NCBI GenBank assembly: GCA_017449675.1
Contig: JAFTFG010000018.1
Span: 1 to 59,042 of the forward strand
From: Prevotella sp.
GTDB lineage: Bacteria > Bacteroidota > Bacteroidia > Bacteroidales > Bacteroidaceae
DNA length: 59,042 nt
Reading direction: 5' to 3'
The notes below the pieces were generated by a model that saw only the letters and a list, made by a program, of their open reading frames with translations, made no database searches and was not told where the DNA came from. The translations under genes were made by a program, and so were the position numbers. Positions 1 to 8,576 of this stretch are shown in pieces (the stretch's first letter is position 1; every line of letters begins with the position of its first letter).

Positions 1-46
1 GAATAGATTAATTCAATTTATATAATAATTCATTAAGAGAGTGTTT

Positions 47-3000
47 ATGGAAAAAAGACTAACGATGTTTATGGCATGCCTGCTCCTGAGTATAGGAATG
101 GCATTCGCCCAGACAAAAGTTACCGGAACCGTTATCTCTGCCGAGGATAATCAGCCGATTATCGGTGCTACCGTCCTGGTGCAGGGACAGAAGAGCGGAA
201 CAGTGACTGATGCCGATGGTCATTTCACAATCAATGTGCCCGCAGGCAAGAAACTTGTGTTCAGTTACATCGGTATGGAGACACAGACAGTGACTCCAAA
301 GAATGGAATGTCCATCACTTTGCATCCCAGCGCAGAGATTGAAGAGGTCGTCGTAACGGGTATGCAACGAACCGACCGTCGTCTGTTTACTGGTGCTACC
401 GACAAGGTAAATGCAGAGGATGCTATTTTGAACGGTGTGGCAGATATCTCCCGTTCTCTGGAAGGTCGTTCAGCCGGTGTGAGTGTGCAGAACGTATCTG
501 GTACCTTCGGTACTGCTCCTAAAATTCGTGTGCGTGGTGCCACGTCAATTTACGGTTCCTCTAAGCCCCTGTGGGTCGTTGACGGTGTGAAAATGGAAGA
601 TGTGACCGATGTGTCAGCCGATGACCTATCCTCTGGTGATGCAGAGACCCTGATTTCTTCTGCTATCGCAGGTCTGAACTCAGACGATATCGAGTCGTTC
701 CAGATTCTGAAGGACGGTAGTGCTACCTCTATCTACGGTGCCCGTGCTATGGCCGGTGTGATTGTTGTTACCACTAAAAAAGGTAAGGCTGGTCGAAGCA
801 AGATTAGTTATACTGGAGAATACTCCATGCGTCTGATTCCCAGTTACAGTGAATTTAACATCATGAACTCACAAGAGCAGATGGGTATTTACAAGGAGAT
901 GCAACAAAAAGGCTGGCTGAATTTCTCAGACACCTACCGCAATTCCAACAGTGGTGTTTATGGTAAGATGTATCAATTGATGAACACCTATAACCCTGCT
1001 ACAGGAACATTCTTGCTGGCAAATACCACTGAAGCACAGAGTCAATATCTGAAAGACGCAGAGTACCGCAATACCGACTGGTTTGACGAGTTATTCTCTA
1101 CATCTATCTCTCACAACCACTCAATCAGTATTTCAGCAGGTACCGAGAAAGTTTCGTTCTATGGTTCTGTTTCTGCCATGAGTGATCCGGGATGGTATAA
1201 GCAGTCAAAGGTCAATCGATACACTGCCAACATGAATGTGACCTACAACATTTCACCAAAAGTATCTTTGACAATGGTAACGATGGGTAGTTACCGTAAG
1301 CAGAAAGCACCTGGCACATTGAGTCAGAGTATTGACCCAGTTTTCGGTGAGGTGAAGCGTGACTTCGATATCAACCCCTATTCCTATTCAATGAATACTT
1401 CGCGTACGTTGGATGCGAATACGTTCTACACCCGCAACTATGCACCTTTCAATATCCTATATGAGTTGGATAACAACTATATGGATTTGAATGTAACAGA
1501 CTTAAAGTTCCAGGGTGAGTTGAAATACAAGCCTATCAAAGGACTTGAGTTGTCATTGCTGGGTGCTGTTAAGTACTCCCATACGGGAATTGAACACACT
1601 GTCACAGAGAATTCCAACCAAGCAGAGGCTTATCGTGCCATGGGTGATGCCACGATTCGTGAGCGCAACCCATTCCTCTATGATGATCCTGATGATGAAT
1701 ACGACTTGCCACAGTCGATTCTTCCACGAGGCGGTTTCTTCTTCAAGAGAAACAACTCGATGCTAACTTATGACTTCCGTTTAACTGCCAACTACTCTTC
1801 CACCTTTGCCAATGACCATATCGTCAATCTGTTTGGTGGCATGGAGACCAACGGAATCGATCGTCGCAGAACAACATCAGACGGTATTGGTATGCAGTAT
1901 AACATGGGTGAGATTCCTTCATTCTATTATATGTACTTTAAGAAACTGCAGGAAGGTGGTACAGATTACTATACTTTGAACAACACCTATTCCCGTACTG
2001 CAGCCTTCTTTGCCAATGCCACCTATTCTTATAAGGGACGTTATACGATTAACGGAACCTTCCGCTATGATGGTTCAAACCGCTTGGGTAAAGCAACCAG
2101 TGCCCGTTGGCTACCTACCTGGAATATCTCTGGAGCATGGAATGCCCACGAGGAGCCTTGGTTCCACAAGACCTTTAAGAATATTCTGAGTCATGCTACT
2201 TTGAAGGCAACCTATTCACTGACTGGTGACCCAGGTCCTTCAACTGTCAGCAACTCTATGGTACAGATTCTCTCCTACAATACCTATCGTCCTTCGGCAA
2301 CCATTCAGGAGACAGGATTGAGAATTGAGAACCCTGCCAATTCAGACCTGACTTACGAGAAGAAGCATGAGTTCAACTTGGGTGTAGACCTTGGTTTCCT
2401 CAACAACCGCATCAACTTGGCCGTTGACTGGTATAAGCGTAACAACTACGACCTGATTGGTCCGACGCAGACTAGTGGTTGCGGTGGCAAGATTGTACAG
2501 ATGGCCAATGTCGCAACAATGAAATCTCATGGTCTGGAACTGACTTTGACAACTAAGAACATCCAGACAAAGGACTTCACCTGGACAACCAACTTCATTT
2601 ATTCTCAAGCAAAGAACGAAGTCACCAGTCTTGATGCTACAAGTAGTGTGATAGACCTTGTTTCTGGTGTTGGATTTGCAAGAGAGGGATACCCTGTTAG
2701 AGGTCTGTTCTCTTTGAAATTCAATGGTCTTAGTAAGGACGGTCTGCCCATCATTACCGACCAAGACGGTAATACAAGTACCAGCGGACAGGACATTGAC
2801 TTCCAGAGTCAGGTATTAGACAACTTGGTTTATGAGGGTCCGACAGATCCCGTCTACACAGGTTCTTTCGGTAACATCTTCACCTATAAAGGCTTTAAAC
2901 TTAATCTGTTTATAACCTATTCTTATGGAAACGTACTACGTCTCGATCCTGTATTCTCAAATTCATACAGTGACCTTGATGCATTACCCAAGGAGTTCAA

Positions 3001-3364
3001 GAACCGTTGGACTATGGCAGGTGATGAGAATGTGACAAACATTCCTACCATTATCTCTGCACGCCAGTCTGACAATGACAGATACATGAAGACACTCTAT
3101 AATGCGTACAACTATTCCACTGCACGTATTGCCAAGGGCGACTTCATCCGTATGAAGGAGATTTCACTGAGTTATGACTTCCCCAAGAAGTGGCTTACTC
3201 CACTCCATCTAAGCGACCTCTCACTGAAGTTGCAGGCCACCAACCTGTTCCTGATCTATGCCGACAAGAAACTGAACGGTCAGGATCCTGAGTTCTTCCG
3301 CTCTGGAGGTGTGTCAGCACCTATGCCCAAACAGTTTACTCTGACTTTGAAATTTGGAATCTAA
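47..3364 (+). CDS. SusC/RagA-family TonB-dependent outer-membrane receptor
   Basis: Outer-membrane barrel that imports a bound nutrient using TonB energy, paired with the SusD-like lipoprotein downstream. The protein of about 1105 residues has a signal peptide ending in AFAQ near residue 22, a carboxypeptidase-regulatory-like beta domain (TKVTGTVISAEDNQPIIGAT onward) and a SusC-type plug containing VVDGV and LKDGSATSIYGARA, followed by the barrel and a C-terminal strand ending in LTLKFGI. I chose ATG 47 over the in-frame GTG at 41 because the second SusC in this window starts with the same MEKRL. First gene of a five-gene operon; upstream promoter lies outside the window. Family assignment is firm; the substrate is unknown. 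Confidence 0.95.
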   Translation: MEKRLTMFMACLLLSIGMAFAQTKVTGTVISAEDNQPIIGATVLVQGQKSGTVTDADGHFTINVPAGKKLVFSYIGMETQTVTPKNGMSITLHPSAEIEEVVVTGMQRTDRRLFTGATDKVNAEDAILNGVADISRSLEGRSAGVSVQNVSGTFGTAPKIRVRGATSIYGSSKPLWVVDGVKMEDVTDVSADDLSSGDAETLISSAIAGLNSDDIESFQILKDGSATSIYGARAMAGVIVVTTKKGKAGRSKISYTGEYSMRLIPSYSEFNIMNSQEQMGIYKEMQQKGWLNFSDTYRNSNSGVYGKMYQLMNTYNPATGTFLLANTTEAQSQYLKDAEYRNTDWFDELFSTSISHNHSISISAGTEKVSFYGSVSAMSDPGWYKQSKVNRYTANMNVTYNISPKVSLTMVTMGSYRKQKAPGTLSQSIDPVFGEVKRDFDINPYSYSMNTSRTLDANTFYTRNYAPFNILYELDNNYMDLNVTDLKFQGELKYKPIKGLELSLLGAVKYSHTGIEHTVTENSNQAEAYRAMGDATIRERNPFLYDDPDDEYDLPQSILPRGGFFFKRNNSMLTYDFRLTANYSSTFANDHIVNLFGGMETNGIDRRRTTSDGIGMQYNMGEIPSFYYMYFKKLQEGGTDYYTLNNTYSRTAAFFANATYSYKGRYTINGTFRYDGSNRLGKATSARWLPTWNISGAWNAHEEPWFHKTFKNILSHATLKATYSLTGDPGPSTVSNSMVQILSYNTYRPSATIQETGLRIENPANSDLTYEKKHEFNLGVDLGFLNNRINLAVDWYKRNNYDLIGPTQTSGCGGKIVQMANVATMKSHGLELTLTTKNIQTKDFTWTTNFIYSQAKNEVTSLDATSSVIDLVSGVGFAREGYPVRGLFSLKFNGLSKDGLPIITDQDGNTSTSGQDIDFQSQVLDNLVYEGPTDPVYTGSFGNIFTYKGFKLNLFITYSYGNVLRLDPVFSNSYSDLDALPKEFKNRWTMAGDENVTNIPTIISARQSDNDRYMKTLYNAYNYSTARIAKGDFIRMKEISLSYDFPKKWLTPLHLSDLSLKLQATNLFLIYADKKLNGQDPEFFRSGGVSAPMPKQFTLTLKFGI

Positions 3365-3386
3365 GAAAGAATAAAAAGTTAAAGAT

Positions 3387-4955
3387 ATGAAGAAATATAT
3401 TGGATTATCCCTCGCTACTATTTGCTTAGGCCTTGCCTCCTGTAGCGATTACTTGGATAAAATGCCTGATAATCGGGCAACAATTACTACCACTTCGGAT
3501 ATCAACTCTATTTTGATATCTGCCTATCCGACTGCACACTATGCTTATATTGCCGAGTACTATTCTGACAATGTGGCTAAGGAGGCTAATCCTACTTATA
3601 CCACCTATCAGAAGATAGAAGACGAAGCGGCACTGTGGCGTGATATTACTTACTTTGATCCTGATGGCGACAGTCCCTATGCCCTATGGGAAAAATGTTA
3701 CGAGGCAATCGCCTCTGCCAATCTGGCTTTGGAAACTATCGAACAATCCGATAACAAAGAAGAACTGAATGGTCAAAAGGGTGAAGCCCTGATGTGTAGA
3801 GCATATGCTCACTGGGTTTTAGCCAGTGTGTTCTGTCAGGCTTATTCTTCAACCAATGCGGCTACAGATCTTGGTGTTCCCTATGTGACAAAGACGCAGG
3901 AGACTTACAATGAATCATACTATCGTGGTACCCTTGCTGAGACATATGCTGCTATTGACAAAGATATTCAGGAGGCACTTCCCATTATGAACGATGGACA
4001 TATCACCATACCTAAATATCACTTTACGAAGAAAGCAGCCCTAGCCTTTGCCACAAGGTTCTACCTGTATTATGTACAGCCTGACTTCAGCAATTATGAC
4101 AAAGTGATAAACTATGCTAACCAAGTGTTGACATCACGTCCTGAAGCCATCCTGCGTGACTGGGCAACTGTTGGTGCCAAGGCCATTAACGGGAGCGTCA
4201 GAGCGATGGCATACACTAGTGCTGACGACCCTGCCAATCTGCTGATTTATGGAACATATTCGATATATACACGTGCTTATGGTCCTTATGGTCTTGCTTA
4301 TAAGTATTGTCACAATACTTACATCGCCAATAATCAAAGTTGCGCTCCGACACCATGGGGAAACAGAAATAGTTTCTACTTCAACATTCCTCGTTACACA
4401 GGTATGCCAAAGATTGTCATGGCGAAGATGGCAGAGTATTTTGAGTATACAGACGTTGTAAATGGGATTGGTAATCCCCATGTCATGTATCCGGCACTCA
4501 CCTCTGACGAGGTACTCATCAACCGTGCAGAGGCTTATGTAATGAAGAAGCAGTACGCCAGTGCTGTCGCAGATCTCAATTTGTGGGGGACACGCTTCTA
4601 TTCTGGTGCGGCAGAAATGTCACAGGACGATATCGTAGACTACTATAGCAATATGGCATATTACACTGTTGACGCACCAACACCTAAGAAGGAAATTCAT
4701 GTGGACTACTCCATTGAGGAGGGTACACAAGAGAGTCTCCTGCAGGCAACGATTGCAGTACGTCGCATCCTGTCTTTACACGAAGGTAACAGACTGTTTG
4801 ACATCAAGCGCTTCGGACTGGAGATGGACCGTGTTTGTGTAAATGGTACTCAGGTGATTGAAAAGATTGATCATACAAGTGCTCGTGACAAGCGACTTGC
4901 CGTTCAATTACCCTCTCAGGTTATCAATGCTGGTTTGGAATCCAATCCAAGATAA
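3387..4955 (+). CDS. SusD/RagB-family substrate-binding lipoprotein
   Basis: Surface lipoprotein that caps the SusC-like receptor and captures its ligand. Lipobox GLASC puts the lipidated Cys at residue 19. The 522-residue length, the helical TPR-like composition, the segment MCRAYAHWVLASVF and the C-terminal region (RRILSLHEGNRLFDIKRFG, then INAGLESNPR) fit the SusD family. It begins 22 bp after the receptor gene. The ligand cannot be read from the sequence; the metallohydrolase, not a glycosidase, next door argues for a peptide or a small chelate rather than a polysaccharide (inference). Confidence 0.93.
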   Translation: MKKYIGLSLATICLGLASCSDYLDKMPDNRATITTTSDINSILISAYPTAHYAYIAEYYSDNVAKEANPTYTTYQKIEDEAALWRDITYFDPDGDSPYALWEKCYEAIASANLALETIEQSDNKEELNGQKGEALMCRAYAHWVLASVFCQAYSSTNAATDLGVPYVTKTQETYNESYYRGTLAETYAAIDKDIQEALPIMNDGHITIPKYHFTKKAALAFATRFYLYYVQPDFSNYDKVINYANQVLTSRPEAILRDWATVGAKAINGSVRAMAYTSADDPANLLIYGTYSIYTRAYGPYGLAYKYCHNTYIANNQSCAPTPWGNRNSFYFNIPRYTGMPKIVMAKMAEYFEYTDVVNGIGNPHVMYPALTSDEVLINRAEAYVMKKQYASAVADLNLWGTRFYSGAAEMSQDDIVDYYSNMAYYTVDAPTPKKEIHVDYSIEEGTQESLLQATIAVRRILSLHEGNRLFDIKRFGLEMDRVCVNGTQVIEKIDHTSARDKRLAVQLPSQVINAGLESNPR

Positions 4956-4985
4956 ATGACATACTTTCACTAAATAAAAAGTACA

Positions 4986-5873
4986 ATGAAAAAATATATT
5001 GTAGCATTAAGCATTGTAGTTTCGCTATTCACGCTTTCCTCATGTTCCGAGGATTCTCTCAATAGCGATAGCATCTTCGATGTATCTGATGTTCAGGCAC
5101 GTCAGAATGATTTTGATGTCTGGCTGAAGAAGAACTTTACTGACCCTTATAATATCCGGGTCATCTATCGACTGGAAGATATGGAGACTGACTTGGAGCA
5201 CACGGCTGCACCGGCAGACTTCGTGAACTCGCAGAAGTTAGCCATGATTGTGAAATATGCATGGTTGGAAGTTTATGACGAGGTTGCAGGTATCGATTTC
5301 ACGAGAACCTATGCTCCGAAGATTCTTCATTTCATCGGTTCTCCTCTGTATGAGGACAATGGTACTATGATTCTTGGAACAGCAGAAGGTGGATTAAAAG
5401 TTACTCTCAACTTGATTAACTACCTGAGAATAGACAGAGACTTCCTGAACACCTACTATTTCCATACGATGCACCACGAGTTTACACACATCTTGCATCA
5501 GACCAAGAATTACGACACTGACTTTGAGCGTATCAGTGAGGGGGAGTATGTAGCAGGTGACTGGTATCTGTATTCTGATAGAGAGGCTCGTCAATTGGGT
5601 TTCATTCGTAACTATGCTATGAACCAGCCTCGTGAGGATTTTGCAGATATGCTTTCGATGTATATTATCCATACTCCAGAAGAATGGGATGACCTGATGA
5701 CGGAGGCTGGTACTACTGGTTCCGCTATCATTAGTCAAAAACTGGAAATGATTCGGGATTACATGGATTCGCAATGGAACATTGACTTGGACGAATTGCG
5801 TGATGCCGTTAATCGTCGTATGGAAGATGTTGTCAGTGGCCGACTGGATTTAACTCCTATTGCTGAACTGTAA
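4986..5873 (+). CDS. Substrate import-associated zinc metallohydrolase lipoprotein
   Basis: Lipoprotein (LSSC, Cys20) with a zinc-binding HExxH site, HHEFTHILH, with the motif His at 164, Glu at 165 and the second His at 168. Gluzincin-like lipoproteins of this length (295 residues) are known to sit beside SusC/SusD pairs in Bacteroidetes (the LP_HExxH_w_TonB / Peptidase_Mx1 type). It probably cuts a peptide or amide substrate at the cell surface or in the periplasm before or during import. It lies 30 bp after the SusD-like gene, in the same operon. The general class is well supported by motif and context; the substrate is not known. Confidence 0.85.
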   Translation: MKKYIVALSIVVSLFTLSSCSEDSLNSDSIFDVSDVQARQNDFDVWLKKNFTDPYNIRVIYRLEDMETDLEHTAAPADFVNSQKLAMIVKYAWLEVYDEVAGIDFTRTYAPKILHFIGSPLYEDNGTMILGTAEGGLKVTLNLINYLRIDRDFLNTYYFHTMHHEFTHILHQTKNYDTDFERISEGEYVAGDWYLYSDREARQLGFIRNYAMNQPREDFADMLSMYIIHTPEEWDDLMTEAGTTGSAIISQKLEMIRDYMDSQWNIDLDELRDAVNRRMEDVVSGRLDLTPIAEL

Positions 5874-5904
5874 GAAATCGTTTAACAATTAAGAAAGTAA
5901 CACA

Positions 5905-7236
5905 ATGAAGATTTTCAAATATTTATTGCTGGCAGGTGTGGCAATGATTGTTGCGTCGTGTGTCAAGGACGAAGAGGACTTGTTCTCAGAGTCGGCAGCC
6001 CAACGCATCAACACCGCTGTGGAAGACTACACAAAACTGCTTGAGAGTTCAGAAAAGGGGTGGGTGATGAATTTCTACCCTGCACATGACGGTGAGATGG
6101 GTGGTGTAGTATATACTGCACGATTCAGTGATGGTACCGTTGCATTAAGATGCCAAGAGACTCCGGGCGAGGATGAAGTAAAATCACTCTATCAGGTAAA
6201 AGGAGAACAGGAGATTCTTCTGACTTTTGACACCTATACAGAAATATTCCATCAATATTCAGAGCCCATCAATTCCACTTATCCTACTGGTTATGAAAGT
6301 GACTATGAGTTCACTTTCAAAGGTGTAAGCGCAGATCAGGATACTATCTTCCTCAAGGGAAAACGCTATAGCCAGCCATTGGAATTGATTCGCTTACACG
6401 ATGAAGAGCCTGCTGACTATATCAGTCAGATTGCCACGATGTATAACCAAATAGCAATGCTGCCACATCCAATTGCAGTTATTAATGATACAGAAACCAT
6501 TGATATCAGTCTTGCTGACGGTGTATTCTATTTTGCTGAGTATGTAGATGCGCCAACTGATTGGGATGCAGAAAACAAGGACTTCGTTGAGCATTATATT
6601 CCATTTATTACAACATTGAAGGGACTCAAGATGCAAGAGCCTGTTACTATTGCTGGTGAGACTTTCCAGGAATGTGTATATAATAGTGAAGATCGTAGTC
6701 TGACGGCTGTCGGTGCTAATGTCGTGTTCCCCGTTATTCTTCCAGAGGGATATACAGAGTATGAGGAATATGAGGGAAGTTACACAATGTATGTCAGAAA
6801 CGGTGCAGTGTCATTCCCCATTACACTGAAACCTGATGGAGATGGTTCAAATTATACCATTACTGGCATGAGTTCATATTTCGATGTTAAGGCGAAGTAT
6901 AATGCCGCTAAGGGATGTCTTGAAATTCACTCTCAGCAAGTAGGTGAGTATGGTGGTAATCTTGTATGGCTATGCTGCTGGGACATTGCTGGAGGTGGTA
7001 GTTTAACATGGTCTACAACTGCCGCAGTTGACTTGCAAAGAGATTTGGATGAGGAAACGCTCACCTTCAATTTTGTAGCCAATAATGATTATGATGCAGA
7101 CTTTAACGCAGACTCCTTCATCTTGTGGTCTACTACTTCTGCCGGATCTAGTGCAGGACAGTTTACTACATGGAGATTTAATGGCGTAAATTCAAACCAG
7201 ATGCGTAACCTACAACGTATTGTTAAAAACAACTAA
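5905..7236 (+). CDS. DUF4302-type lipoprotein
   Basis: Lipoprotein of 443 residues (VASC, Cys19). The mature N-terminus, ESAAQRINTAVEDYTKLL followed by GWVMNFYP, is the hallmark I associate with DUF4302 proteins, which regularly occur next to SusC/SusD and the zinc metallohydrolase lipoprotein. No catalytic motif is visible; the rest is beta-rich. Probably an accessory surface lipoprotein for ligand capture or complex assembly (inference). It follows the metallohydrolase gene by 31 bp. Confidence 0.8.
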   Translation: MKIFKYLLLAGVAMIVASCVKDEEDLFSESAAQRINTAVEDYTKLLESSEKGWVMNFYPAHDGEMGGVVYTARFSDGTVALRCQETPGEDEVKSLYQVKGEQEILLTFDTYTEIFHQYSEPINSTYPTGYESDYEFTFKGVSADQDTIFLKGKRYSQPLELIRLHDEEPADYISQIATMYNQIAMLPHPIAVINDTETIDISLADGVFYFAEYVDAPTDWDAENKDFVEHYIPFITTLKGLKMQEPVTIAGETFQECVYNSEDRSLTAVGANVVFPVILPEGYTEYEEYEGSYTMYVRNGAVSFPITLKPDGDGSNYTITGMSSYFDVKAKYNAAKGCLEIHSQQVGEYGGNLVWLCCWDIAGGGSLTWSTTAAVDLQRDLDEETLTFNFVANNDYDADFNADSFILWSTTSAGSSAGQFTTWRFNGVNSNQMRNLQRIVKNN

Positions 7237-7248
7237 TTGATGAGTTAT

Positions 7249-8370
7249 ATGAAAAAGTTATTTGGTATTGTCATGTTGCTGGCAGGTATGGTTACATTCG
7301 TTGCCTGCGGTGATGACGACTCAGGTTATATGCCATCAGATTACTACCGCCTTGAAGTGGTAGAGGCAAATGTCACTTTTGGTCCGGATGCAGAGACTGG
7401 TCGTATCGTTGTGAATACAGATCAGGATATTACAGCCACTTCAAGTGAGGATTGGTGTACGGTATCTGTCAACGGAAGTACGGTATACGTGTCTGTTGAG
7501 GATTTCTCAGAGATAACTTCTCGAAATGCAGAGGTAACTATTAAGAGTGGTGTCAAGAGTGTACAGGTTCCTGTTCACCAGAACGGTGTCGTGTTTGCAC
7601 TTGATGCACCATCGGAATTAGTCTTCGACAACAGTGAAGTTTCTGTGAAGTATGCCATGAAGACCAACGCAGAATTGATTTTCTCTACATCGGCAGACTG
7701 GATAAGTATCAATCCGGGCACCGACAACTTGGAGATTAGTCTTTCGGAAAACACTACTGGGCATATGCGAAATGCATATATCTATTACCAAAAAGGCGAT
7801 ATGACAGGCTCTGTCAAAGTGGTGCAATGTGATTTTGACACTGACATCGCAGGTAAGATATTCTACTTTGCTGGATTGGATCTTAGCGAAGAAGAGGATG
7901 TTCTTATTTCTGAATATGCCAGATTTGTGAAGGATGACGAAGGTAATTACTTCCTGAATTTCTTCCAATACGGATGGAATGTGCCAGTCACACTAGCCAG
8001 CCCTACAGAAGCACAAATCTCATTAAGCAATAATATTGGAACGTATAGCGTATATACTATTGGATTTGTTGGCTGGGACTTGGATCAGGGATATATCTCT
8101 TGGAATTCTAGCGTTAGTATCAGTGCTAAGTTCTATTATGATGACGAAAATGAAGTCACGATGGCTAATATAGAGGATAATGGATCGTGGAATGGATATG
8201 AGATATCCGGCATTCGCTTTGAGGCTTGGAATGCCGCTGGAAGTCGTCTTGGCTATCTAGAAGCAATCGGTTGGCCGTTCATGCAAGAATACGTGCCTTC
8301 CAATGCAACGAGTAGATCTATCAAACAAAAAGCATTCAAATTAAATACCAAACCAGTTAAGGTGAAGTAA
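7249..8370 (+). CDS. BACON-like domain lipoprotein
   Basis: Lipoprotein of about 373 residues (FVACG, Cys20). Two tandem beta-sandwich units of BACON type can be seen: each has the pattern of a Trp after a Ser/Ala-Asp/Glu pair (TSSEDWCTVS and STSADWISIN) and ends in a run like VKSVQVPVHQ or GSVKVVQCDF. The C-terminal part is unassigned and may bind the ligand. Starts at TTG 7237 and ATG 7240 are also open; ATG 7249 is preferred because it begins directly at the signal peptide (MKKLFGIV). Last gene of the operon; a terminator follows at 8386. Confidence 0.75.
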   Translation: MKKLFGIVMLLAGMVTFVACGDDDSGYMPSDYYRLEVVEANVTFGPDAETGRIVVNTDQDITATSSEDWCTVSVNGSTVYVSVEDFSEITSRNAEVTIKSGVKSVQVPVHQNGVVFALDAPSELVFDNSEVSVKYAMKTNAELIFSTSADWISINPGTDNLEISLSENTTGHMRNAYIYYQKGDMTGSVKVVQCDFDTDIAGKIFYFAGLDLSEEEDVLISEYARFVKDDEGNYFLNFFQYGWNVPVTLASPTEAQISLSNNIGTYSVYTIGFVGWDLDQGYISWNSSVSISAKFYYDDENEVTMANIEDNGSWNGYEISGIRFEAWNAAGSRLGYLEAIGWPFMQEYVPSNATSRSIKQKAFKLNTKPVKVK

Positions 8371-8385
8371 TTTAATAACACATTC

Positions 8386-8422
8386 AATCGGGCAGGGACT
8401 CAAATTCCTGCCCGATTAATTA
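8386..8422 (+). terminator. Terminator of the first SusC/SusD operon
   Basis: Inverted repeat AATCGGGCAGG (8386-8396) and CCTGCCCGATT (8407-8417), 11 bp perfect with a 10-nt loop, followed by an A/T-rich rather than pure T tail. Nearly the same hairpin ends the second operon at 13242. Confidence 0.8.
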
Positions 8423-8455
8423 TTTAGCCCTATTTTAAATCTTTTAACTAAATTT

Positions 8456-8487
8456 TTTGTTAAATTCAGCAAAAATTAGTAATTTTG
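8456..8487 (+). promoter_or_regulatory. Promoter of the second SusC/SusD operon
   Basis: Bacteroidetes sigma-A type promoter: -33 box TTTG at 8456-8459, 20-nt spacer, -7 box TAATTTTG at 8480-8487. Transcription would start near 8493, giving a leader of about 80 nt before the receptor gene. Confidence 0.7.
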
Positions 8488-8576
8488 CCGCCGATTCAGG
8501 AACATAGTATGTTATAAGAGAATTAATGGAAAAGAAATAAAACCATATTTTTATTTATTAATCAAAAGAGTTTTTT

